This document shows, one piece after another, positions 1 through 6,783 of a stretch of DNA of 64,000 nt (position 1 is the stretch's first letter; each line of letters opens with the position of its first letter). Location of the stretch: positions 8,204-72,203 of the forward strand of contig JBGAVD010000008.1 in the NCBI GenBank assembly GCA_044228285.1. The letters are read 5' to 3'. Both the position numbers and the translations under genes were made by a program. The notes beneath the pieces are model-generated. The model saw only the letters and a program-made list of their open reading frames with translations. It did no database searches and was not told the origin of the DNA. The DNA comes from JBBATK01 sp044228285. GTDB lineage: Bacteria > Bacteroidota > Ignavibacteria > Kapaibacteriales > NICIL-2.

Positions 1-2
1 GG

Positions 3-1049
3 CTCTACACGGTCTCCAAGAACAAAACCAAGGATGCACTCAAGCATCATCGAATCTTCGAAACGAAAGTCGCGGATGAGCTAAACGAACTCACTCATGC
101 TTCGTATGAAGTAGATATTGATTTATCCGCTGAGAATATCGTGGATAGTCAGTTGCAAATGATGTTCGCTATCTGTCATCCAAGCATCCCATAAGATGCG
201 CAAATAGGCTTGTCGCTCCAGATTCTTTGCGGCTTCGGAGTGGAAGAAATCGCTGATGCTTTCTTGAGCACTCGCGACAGCATGTACAAACGTCTACAGC
301 GTGCAAAAGACCGCTTGCGAACCGAGCATATCGACATGCAATGGCCTACTGCTACGGAGATTGACTCGCGTATGGAGTCGGTACTTTCCACTCTCTACCT
401 CCTCTTCAACGAAGGATACTACTCACGTTCTCAGAACACCATTCTTCGCAAAGACCTTTGCTTGGAGGCAATGCGTCTGAATCTGATGCTTGTTGAACAC
501 CGATCCACAAACACCCCGCAGGCTAACGCACTCCTCTCGCTCATGTGTTTTCATGCTTCGCGCTTTGATGCGCGCATCAATAGCGCGGGAGAGATTGTGC
601 TCTATGAGGATCAAGACACAGAACAGTGGAACCAAGAGCTCATTCGCAAGGGAGAGTGCTACCTCAACAACGCCGCACAAGGACCACGACTCTATAAGTA
701 TCACCTCGAAGCAGCAATTGCCTATTGGCACACGCATAAGCTGGATAGCCATGAGAAGTGGGAGAACATTCTGCAGCACTACAATCGTCTCTTACAAATC
801 GAATACTCACCAATTGCAGCACTTAACAGAACTTACGCTCTGTCGAAAGCAAATAGTGTCGAGGAAGCTATTCGGGAAGCGGAGAAACTCCAATTGGTAG
901 ATAATCACTTCTATCATTCACTGCTCGGACACTTATACTCACACACGAATGTGCGCCAAGCACGTGTCCATTTTCAGCAAGCCCTCGCACTTGCGAAAAC
1001 GCAAACGGACAAAAACAGTATCTCTAATCAGCTGCTAAAACTCTCCTAA
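3..1049 (+). pseudogene. ECF sigma factor with C-terminal TPR-like domain (DUF6596), 5' truncated and interrupted
   Basis: The frame is open from the window edge (LYTVSKNKTKDALKHHR) to a TAA at 192-194. It then continues in the same frame, DAQIGLSLQILCGFGVEEIA, to a stop at 1047-1049. Sigma factors of this family read straight through here (CHPSIP followed by a residue and DAQI), so the TAA sits inside the sigma-4 region, just before the helix-turn-helix (GFGVEEIADAFLST, then KRLQRAKDRLR). The rest is the helical repeat domain typical of ECF42-like factors, ending QLLKLS. No frameshift is visible; one substituted base would explain the stop. The call is either a nonsense pseudogene or a sequencing error. 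A TTG at 210 could restart translation but would lack sigma-2. Family members usually pair with a YCII/DGPF protein, which would lie outside the window. Confidence 0.8.
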
Positions 1050-1176
1050 CGACGTGGACACATTCATCCACACTGCCAGTAGCTCGTCTGCACAACGAAA
1101 TAGAATTCGCTGATCTCAGCGCTGACGAATTCTTGCTTCGGTAGCTTTACGAAATCGGCTCAATTGCCAGAGTCCG

Positions 1177-1323
1177 TCACTGCTCTCCAGGGTCATACTC
1201 TCGCAAAAACCGCTGTTTTCGAGCATTCTCGAGCTCTTCTTGAAAAGCCCACAGAATTTCTGCAGCCAACTGATCCAGTCCCAACTCCTGTGCGTAGGTA
1301 TCCGGAAATAGGAGAGAACACAT
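1177..1323 (-). CDS. Possible small protein, 48 aa
   Basis: A short minus-strand frame starting MCSLLFPDTYAQELGLDQ and ending EYDPGEQ. Its middle is a convincing amphipathic, charged helix (LAAEILWAFQEELENARKQR), and it occupies a stretch with no plus-strand gene. Its ATG shares the CATG at 1321-1324 with the start of the next plus-strand gene, so the two are divergent with overlapping starts. An alternative start lies seven codons upstream at 1344. I recognise no family; it could also be the tail of a decayed gene. Composition is the only support. Confidence 0.3.
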   Translation of the reverse strand: MCSLLFPDTYAQELGLDQLAAEILWAFQEELENARKQRFLREYDPGEQ

Positions 1324-1753
1324 GAAAATCAAACTGTTGATCATTAGCGCTTTTGCTCTTGTAGCCTTTACTGCGGTAGCACTTGTGCATGTGTATGCCT
1401 ACACCTCAGCCAAGGAAGGGGAGTATGTAAATACACAAGTACAGTTGGGACGCATTGACTACGAACGAGCTTTGAACCAAACGGAGCTCACTTCTCTTCA
1501 GAAAACGCTTCGGCAGTTTCCAGAAGTGCAACAGTCGCAACTCTCAGAAAAACGCGATGCACTGGTCTATAGCTATCGTACAGAAACAGCTCGAATATCA
1601 GAACTCAAAAGTGCACTGTGCTCTTGTACTGGGGTCAAGGCAAGCGTCTATGTACCGACACAGACAGCCCTCGCCTCGTCATGTCCGGCAGGCTTGAGTT
1701 CGAACTCAACCTTTCACAGCATCGGACGCTGGCTGCACAAGCAGCTTGACTAG
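1322..1753 (+). CDS. Membrane-anchored HMA-like small protein
   Basis: 143 aa. Residues 1-26 form an N-terminal membrane anchor or signal (MKIKLLIISAFALVAFTAVA). Residues about 40-110 show the beta-alpha-beta-beta-alpha-beta rhythm of a heavy-metal-associated (HMA/ferredoxin-like) domain: Q-VQLGRIDYERAL, a helix, PEVQQSQL, then DALVYSYRTE, a helix, and KASVYVP. The CxxC metal motif in the first loop is absent. The only cysteines are C-S-C at about 100-102 and one near 120, so metal binding is doubtful. A truncated-haemoglobin lipoprotein follows 54 bases downstream in the same direction and may be cotranscribed. Function unknown; the HMA fold is inferred from pattern only. Confidence 0.6.
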   Translation: MKIKLLIISAFALVAFTAVALVHVYAYTSAKEGEYVNTQVQLGRIDYERALNQTELTSLQKTLRQFPEVQQSQLSEKRDALVYSYRTETARISELKSALCSCTGVKASVYVPTQTALASSCPAGLSSNSTFHSIGRWLHKQLD

Positions 1754-1807
1754 TTTGATTACGGTGTTCAAGAACAGTATTTCATTCACACATATTCCTG
1801 AAACTCT

Positions 1808-2380
1808 ATGACCACACATTTTTCGTTTCGCGCTGTCGCGCTTAGCATCATACTCAGTGGAGTACTGTTTGCTTCGTGTAAAGAATCAGAACCAACTACA
1901 CCCGCGGTAGTATCACTCTATGACCAAGTTGGTGGTACAACCATGGTTTCCGACCCTGCCATGCCGGGTACAATGATTGAAAAGGGTCGTCTTACTTTGA
2001 GAAACGTTGTTGACAGCTCCATCTTTGTCATTGCAGCAGACTCAAGAATGACGGCATTCTTCCCAGCACTTCTAGGAGAAGTAAGCAAAGGTGATTTAAC
2101 AGGCTTCTCACGCTTGAGCAAGAACTTCACAGACTTCCTGTGTGTGGCTACAGGCTCAAAAAACTATAGCTATAGTGGAATGAACATGGTGGCTGCGCAC
2201 AACCCATCAACCAACTCACGCATGGGAATGAAAGTTAGTTCTGCTGACTTCGATGCCTTCGTTGCAGATATTGGTGTAGGTCTTGCGAAGAACGGCGTCA
2301 ACACGACGACCAACGCAAAGCTTGTGAACGATCTGGTTGCACTTTTGAATACTACACGCGCAGATATCGTTCAGAAGTAG
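1808..2380 (+). CDS. Exported truncated-haemoglobin-like lipoprotein
   Basis: 190 aa. A lipoprotein signal ends at LFASC (Cys24). The body begins SLYDQVGG (about 37-43), the signature start of group I truncated haemoglobins, and carries FTDFLCVATG and NMVAAH, where His131 fits the proximal haem ligand. Family members are cytoplasmic globins that bind O2 or NO. Here the lipobox predicts attachment to the envelope, which is unusual. Between helices B and E there is an insertion-like low-similarity stretch (PAMPGTMIEKGRLTLRNVV), so haem binding is not certain. A rho-independent terminator follows. The small anchored HMA-like protein lies upstream. Confidence 0.75.
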   Translation: MTTHFSFRAVALSIILSGVLFASCKESEPTTPAVVSLYDQVGGTTMVSDPAMPGTMIEKGRLTLRNVVDSSIFVIAADSRMTAFFPALLGEVSKGDLTGFSRLSKNFTDFLCVATGSKNYSYSGMNMVAAHNPSTNSRMGMKVSSADFDAFVADIGVGLAKNGVNTTTNAKLVNDLVALLNTTRADIVQK

Positions 2381-2433
2381 CTTTGTCGGCTGACACGAAA
2401 GTGCTAGCTGGCTCACCATACTGCAATCATAGC

Positions 2434-2475
2434 AATCCCATTCAAGGCACTAGCCATGAGTGGGATTTCTTTTTT
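2434..2475 (+). terminator. Rho-independent terminator after the globin gene
   Basis: The stem AATCCCATTCA (2434-2444) pairs with TGAGTGGGATT (2457-2467) with one G-U pair, and is followed by a T-rich run (2465-2475). It lies between the globin stop and the ABC permeases, separating the two transcription units. Confidence 0.8.
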
Positions 2476-2550
2476 GACAATACGCAGCATAGACTCTTGA
2501 CGAAGTGTGCACATGGTGACGGTCATTTCAAGCCGTTGTATCTTGCTTGC

Positions 2551-3369
2551 ATGCATAGTCGCCTACGTCTATATCTGGCCGTAATCCGCGTTGGACTGAG
2601 TTCAGCGATGGAGTATCGCATGAACTACATCACCAACGCTGTCTTAGGCGTTGTGATTTATGCAAGCGTTCAGATGTATATGTGGTATGCGGTGTTTCAG
2701 AGTCGTGGAGTAGAGCAAGTTGCCGGCATGGACTTGAGCGCAATGCTGGTGTATTTATGCTTCTCTGTGATGTGCTTTACGCTTACTCGCAATGGTCTGC
2801 GGGAGCGCGAGCCTGCTGGTTTGATCCGAAGCGGCGGATTGAACATGTATCTCTTGAAGCCAGTTTCACTTGCTCTCTACACATTTTGTCTAGCCATTGC
2901 GGAACGACTTTCCCAATTACTTTTTGTCATTATTCCTACTATCCTTCTCATACTCTTTCTGAGTACCAGCTCACAGATCCCTTTCTCAATGGTGGGCTTT
3001 CTCTTTGCCTTGCCCATCATTATTCTCGGGGCGATCATGAACTTCTTGATGTCACTCGGTATCTCGTACTTGGCATTTTGGTTAGACGAAGTGTGGACCT
3101 TTCAGGCAATGAAAGATATAGCAATGGGCTTGCTGAGTGGGATGATGTTTCCTTTATCTGCGTTGCCACCATTCTGGCGAGACCTCTCGACCTATCTGCC
3201 GTTTCAGTTTCTCTCCTACATTCCAGCCGCTCTGATGAGTGGTTCGATATCTAGTGAACAGGCTCCGCTTCTTCTCTTACAAGCAATGGGCGGGACTATG
3301 GTGTGTGCAGTCGTTGTTTGGTCGCTCTGGCGAATGGGTCTTAAACGTTATGCAGCATTCGGAGGCTAA
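2551..3369 (+). CDS. ABC-2 type permease (ABC2_membrane_6/DUF990), subunit 1
   Basis: 272 aa from ATG 2551. About six membrane segments: VLGVVIYASVQMYMWYAV, AMLVYLCFSVMCF, LLFVIIPTILLILFL, GFLFALPIIILGAIMNFLM, a segment near GLLSGMMFPLSALP, and a last near the C-terminus. The motif LIRSGGLNMYLLKPVS is characteristic of DUF990 permeases, which work as heterodimers with one ATPase in an exporter of unknown substrate. The stop TAA (3367-3369) abuts the ATG of the second permease. The longer open frame upstream to 2383 has no signal and crosses the terminator, so I chose 2551. The usual ATPase partner gene is not adjacent. Confidence 0.85.
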   Translation: MHSRLRLYLAVIRVGLSSAMEYRMNYITNAVLGVVIYASVQMYMWYAVFQSRGVEQVAGMDLSAMLVYLCFSVMCFTLTRNGLREREPAGLIRSGGLNMYLLKPVSLALYTFCLAIAERLSQLLFVIIPTILLILFLSTSSQIPFSMVGFLFALPIIILGAIMNFLMSLGISYLAFWLDEVWTFQAMKDIAMGLLSGMMFPLSALPPFWRDLSTYLPFQFLSYIPAALMSGSISSEQAPLLLLQAMGGTMVCAVVVWSLWRMGLKRYAAFGG

Positions 3370-4155
3370 ATGAGATATCTACGCATGTGGTGGAGTTTCT
3401 TTCGGAACGCCTTGAGTCGCGAGATGGAGTTTCGCTGGCACTTTCTTGCCATGTTCGGCATGGACATCGTTTGGTACTCTGTGCAGTACTTGTTGTTTGA
3501 AGTGCTGTACCTCTATGCTCCTAATCTTGGAGGTTTTTCACGACCAGACATCCTCTTGTTTCTTGGAACTCTCTTTGTTATTGATGCCCTTAACATGATG
3601 CTCAGCTCGGCGAACTTCTGGGGTTTCTCTGATCTGGTACGAAGTGGTGAACTAGATTTCTATCTGGTGAAGCCTTTGTCGACAGCATTCCTCTGCATGT
3701 TTCGCTATCCAAGTGTTGGGTCAATGTTCAACCTCATTGTAGCCATCAGTTTTCTCATCTACGCGCTCACTGGTATTCCACTGGCCGAACGATGGTTGGG
3801 TCTGGTGCTCTATCCTTTCTTCGTCGTTCTTGGTGTGATGACCATGATGGCCTTTCAATTCGTCTTCATGGCGGTCAATGTGCGAGTGGTTGGATCTGAC
3901 GGACTCTCCTGGATACTGATGAACCTTGAAACCTTTGGTCAGCGCCCGGACAGCATCTACAGTGGGATGGTGCGGAAGATTATGCTGACTGCTGTTCCCA
4001 TGGCAATGCTCGCATCCATCCCAGCACGACTCCTCATGCACCAACCCGACTATCTCCTCATTGGTATCTCTGGTGCTTGTGCCCTATTATGGTACATTGT
4101 CTCTCTGAACTTCTTCAACAAAGCACTCGTGAAGTATTCAGGTGCGAGTAGTTAA
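3370..4155 (+). CDS. ABC-2 type permease (ABC2_membrane_6/DUF990), subunit 2
   Basis: 261 aa, with the start codon immediately after the stop of the first permease, so the two are almost certainly cotranslated and form a heterodimer. The motif LVRSGELDFYLVKPLST mirrors the RSGGLNMYLLKP motif of subunit 1, showing they are paralogues. Six membrane segments are visible (FLAMFGMDIVWYSVQYLLFEVLY, ILLFLGTLFVIDALNMM, MFNLIVAISFLIYALTG, LVLYPFFVVLGVMTMMAFQ, and two more). It ends FFNKALVKYSGASS. No ATPase lies nearby on either side; the next gene is an unrelated convergent DinB gene. Confidence 0.85.
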   Translation: MRYLRMWWSFFRNALSREMEFRWHFLAMFGMDIVWYSVQYLLFEVLYLYAPNLGGFSRPDILLFLGTLFVIDALNMMLSSANFWGFSDLVRSGELDFYLVKPLSTAFLCMFRYPSVGSMFNLIVAISFLIYALTGIPLAERWLGLVLYPFFVVLGVMTMMAFQFVFMAVNVRVVGSDGLSWILMNLETFGQRPDSIYSGMVRKIMLTAVPMAMLASIPARLLMHQPDYLLIGISGACALLWYIVSLNFFNKALVKYSGASS

Positions 4156-4182
4156 TCACCTCAGCAGAGCGACGGAAGCTTC

Positions 4183-4638
4183 TCAGTCCTTTGCTTCTCT
4201 CTTCATAAAGATATAATCCGTCGACACCGGCTCTCCACCAGCATCGCGAGTGAGCATAGCGATTTGTCCACGATGATAAGTTCCGTGATTGCACACGTGC
4301 ATGATGATGTCACGCAGACTACTCGACCAAGGATTCCCTTTGGAATCACTATACTCAACAATGCTATCCAGCTCATCTTCTTGTAACCAAGAAAGGAATT
4401 CGAAATACTCATCATAGGTCTTCTGAAAAGCATTCGCATAGTCGGCTAAGAGAAGTTCGGAGCTAGGTTTTTCGTAGCGTCGTCCTTTAATCCTACAGAG
4501 CCACACTTCCTGTGCAAACAGGATATGGTCGAGTACTTGAAGCGCGCGGGCAGTGCCGCCATTGCTTCGCGTCAAGAATTCTACTACTCTGTCGTTCGCC
4601 CATTTATCGTACTGAATGAGTTGCACCAGAGTTGTCAT
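4183..4638 (-). CDS. DinB-family four-helix protein
   Basis: 151 aa. It has the DinB/YfiT-like four-helix bundle with three expected metal-binding histidines: one in QVLDHILFAQEVW and two in CNHGTYHRGQIAML. The opening LVQLIQYDKWANDRV is diagnostic. Members include DNA-damage-inducible proteins and thiol-dependent transferases (bacillithiol or mycothiol S-transferases), and the substrate cannot be read from sequence. The start at 4638 is backed by AAGGAG ten bases upstream; the longer open frame to 4782 lacks such a site. Its stop is 27 bases from that of the convergent permease. Confidence 0.85.
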   Translation of the reverse strand: MTTLVQLIQYDKWANDRVVEFLTRSNGGTARALQVLDHILFAQEVWLCRIKGRRYEKPSSELLLADYANAFQKTYDEYFEFLSWLQEDELDSIVEYSDSKGNPWSSSLRDIIMHVCNHGTYHRGQIAMLTRDAGGEPVSTDYIFMKREAKD

Positions 4639-4929
4639 GCGTGTTCTCCTTGAAATGAGAATTTGTGAGAAGGATGTGGAAACTGGGTATTTCGTTCGGG
4701 GCGAAACGTTGTTCGACCTTTGAATGGCAAAGTACGCAGCCGGAGAACTGCATCCAAAAGCAGAGTGTGCTGGTATTACCAAGAACTAAAGTGCTGAATC
4801 TCGCAACCACACTTGTTTCCAATCATTTTCGTTGTATTTTGAAATCAACCTGTACTTGACATCGTTGCCGAGTGGCGTCGGAATTCAAAGGAGGAGTGGA
4901 TCTTCAGCACAGCTGCCCAGTCCAAGAAA

Positions 4930-5493
4930 GTGACCTCGTCTACCAACGCGGCACAGACTCGCCCCAAACGCATACTGAGCTTCAATCCGCTCAGCGGAAA
5001 AGTTCTTGTGCTTAACCAATCCTACGAGCCAATTTCGGTTTGCAGTGTTCGCAAAGCCGTCATGCTCGTCTTTCTCTGCAAAGCTGAGCTTGTGGAAAGT
5101 CGCAGCGGTTCAGCCATCCACACTATCCGACAGGTTCTTCCCTATCCAAGTGTTATTCGACTGCAGTCTTTTATTCGCGTCCCGTACAAAAAGGTCGACC
5201 TGAGTCGAAAGAACATTCTTCGGCGTGATTCCTTCCGCTGCCAATACTGTGGCTCGCAATCTCATCCACTAACCTTAGATCATATCATTCCGCGATCGAG
5301 GGGAGGACAAGACTCTTGGGAGAATCTCGTAGCCGCTTGCATTCCTTGTAACAATCGTAAAGGTAATCGCACACCGGAGGAGGTTGGTCTGCGTTTGATG
5401 ACTGTGCCCCGCAAACCGAATCACATCATCTTCCTCAAGCACTTCATGGCTAAGGTGGATGAACCTTGGCGACCTTATCTCTTCTTCGATTAA
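4930..5493 (+). CDS. HNH endonuclease family protein
   Basis: 187 aa. The N-terminal half (SGKVLVLNQSYEPISVCSVRKAVMLVFLCKAELV) is the beta-rich module that precedes HNH in a widespread bacterial family. The C-terminal HNH domain has zinc knuckles CQYCG and CIPCNN, the catalytic pair LDHIIPRSRGG, and WENLVAACIPCNNRKGNRTPEE. It is a predicted metal-dependent DNA nuclease with no mobile-element context here. The start is uncertain: I used GTG 4930, because no in-frame ATG lies nearby and an AAAGGAGG sequence sits further upstream at 4887-4894. It is divergent from dinB. The physiological role of this stand-alone family is unknown to me. Confidence 0.8.
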   Translation: MTSSTNAAQTRPKRILSFNPLSGKVLVLNQSYEPISVCSVRKAVMLVFLCKAELVESRSGSAIHTIRQVLPYPSVIRLQSFIRVPYKKVDLSRKNILRRDSFRCQYCGSQSHPLTLDHIIPRSRGGQDSWENLVAACIPCNNRKGNRTPEEVGLRLMTVPRKPNHIIFLKHFMAKVDEPWRPYLFFD

Positions 5494-5603
5494 TCGACGA
5501 GAATGTATGGGGAGTAGAGGAAGGCATGTGTGCCTGTGATGAGCCCTGCTCACTTGGGTTGGCATCAACTCCTTGCGTAATCTCATACGTCTTTTTCTCT
5601 AAC

Positions 5604-5622
5604 CATGGCGCTACGCGCCATG
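5604..5622. terminator. Short perfect palindrome between convergent genes
   Basis: CATGGCGC (5604-5611) pairs with GCGCCATG (5615-5622) around a three-base loop that holds the stop codon of the minus-strand hydrolase. No T-run follows on either strand, so termination is only a guess. Confidence 0.35.
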
Positions 5623-6504
5623 CGGTCCCACGCGTGGTAAGGGAGCAGCATCTCGCACGTAGTGGTCGAGCCACTGTCTGATGTCACGATTGCTTTGCTC
5701 ACGTTGCCCTGCCAACACATGATCCGCGTTGTCGTAGATGATGAGCTTGTATGGTTGCAAGGTTCGTTGCAGTTCCAGTGCCAATTGAAGAGAGTGTTCG
5801 GCTGCAACACGTCGGTCGCCACTGCCGTGTAACAAGAGAAGGGGAGTAGTCTTACAGAGTTCATCAGCCCAAGCAGCGACTGAGCGTTTGCGCAACTCTG
5901 CATCAACATTAGGATGATCTTGCACATACTTCGCAAAGGTCTTGCGGATGTAGGTATGCTCATCAATACGATGGAGAATTGTTGGTGCACCAATAGTTAT
6001 TGCCGCGCGAAACACATTGCTCATTCGAAGCATCATGTAGGCCATCATTCCGCCGCGGCTGCCGCCAACAAGGCCGAGACGAGACATATCAACATAGCCC
6101 AGAGAATGAAGAAAGGGTATGAGGTGCATGGCATCGGCGACATCGCCCGCGCCCCACTCTTCAAGGCCTTCACTTCCTCCTTGACCTCGGTAATTACTAG
6201 CTACGCACACATAACCCCAGCTGGCATAGAGTCCGGCATAGACCCATGCACTCTCCGCAACCAAGGCTCCGCGTGGTCCCACACCTCCACGATTGAAGAT
6301 GAGACCAGGATAGCTTCCGGATGACTCTGCCGGAGGCAGAGCGAGATATCCTTTGATGTTGAGTCCCTCACTTGTATAACTCAACTCAAACATCTGCACA
6401 GCACAAAAACGCTCGAAGTCTGCGTCGCTCAAAGCACGTCTCATCAGATTGCGAACCGAAGGTGGTAAGGGGACTGGCGTTGTATTCAGCAGTTGACCGT
6501 TCAT
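5611..6504 (-). CDS. Alpha/beta hydrolase, prolyl-oligopeptidase-like (S9 fold)
   Basis: 297 aa, cytoplasmic (no signal peptide). Catalytic triad candidates are Ser149 in GLVGGSRGGMMA, Asp230 in LLLHGSGDRRV and His262 in NADHVLAGQ. The oxyanion region is IFNRGGVGPRG (about 69-79), followed by VASNYRGQGGSEG, typical of acylaminoacyl-peptidase and dienelactone-hydrolase-like enzymes. It lacks the N-terminal propeller of full S9 peptidases, so it is likely a small esterase or peptidase with unknown substrate. The stop lies in the loop of a palindrome shared with the tail of the convergent HNH gene region. Confidence 0.82.
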   Translation of the reverse strand: MNGQLLNTTPVPLPPSVRNLMRRALSDADFERFCAVQMFELSYTSEGLNIKGYLALPPAESSGSYPGLIFNRGGVGPRGALVAESAWVYAGLYASWGYVCVASNYRGQGGSEGLEEWGAGDVADAMHLIPFLHSLGYVDMSRLGLVGGSRGGMMAYMMLRMSNVFRAAITIGAPTILHRIDEHTYIRKTFAKYVQDHPNVDAELRKRSVAAWADELCKTTPLLLLHGSGDRRVAAEHSLQLALELQRTLQPYKLIIYDNADHVLAGQREQSNRDIRQWLDHYVRDAAPLPRVGPHGA

Positions 6505-6783
6505 GCAAGGCTAAAGCTATGGGAGGTTTGAGGTATAGAAGTCTGTAAACTGAGCTCTTGTGCTGCGAGCAGCAGAAAACACCAGTACCGATGTACCGTA
6601 CTCTTGTACATATCGGAACAAAGATCCTTCAATTGAACAACGAGAACAAACGAGTGCACCAGCAGCAAACTCTGAATTACTAGGCAGAGGCTTGATGCTG
6701 CTGTATGGCTTGAGATTGCTGGAGTTGTCGCCATCCCGAAGGGTGGCGGCAAGAATCATTATCATCGCGAAGAAAAGCGAGAA

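Noticed and set aside
2682..3254. 190-codon second frame inside the first ABC permease
   Set aside because: Overlaps the genuine permease in another frame, with no motif of its own.
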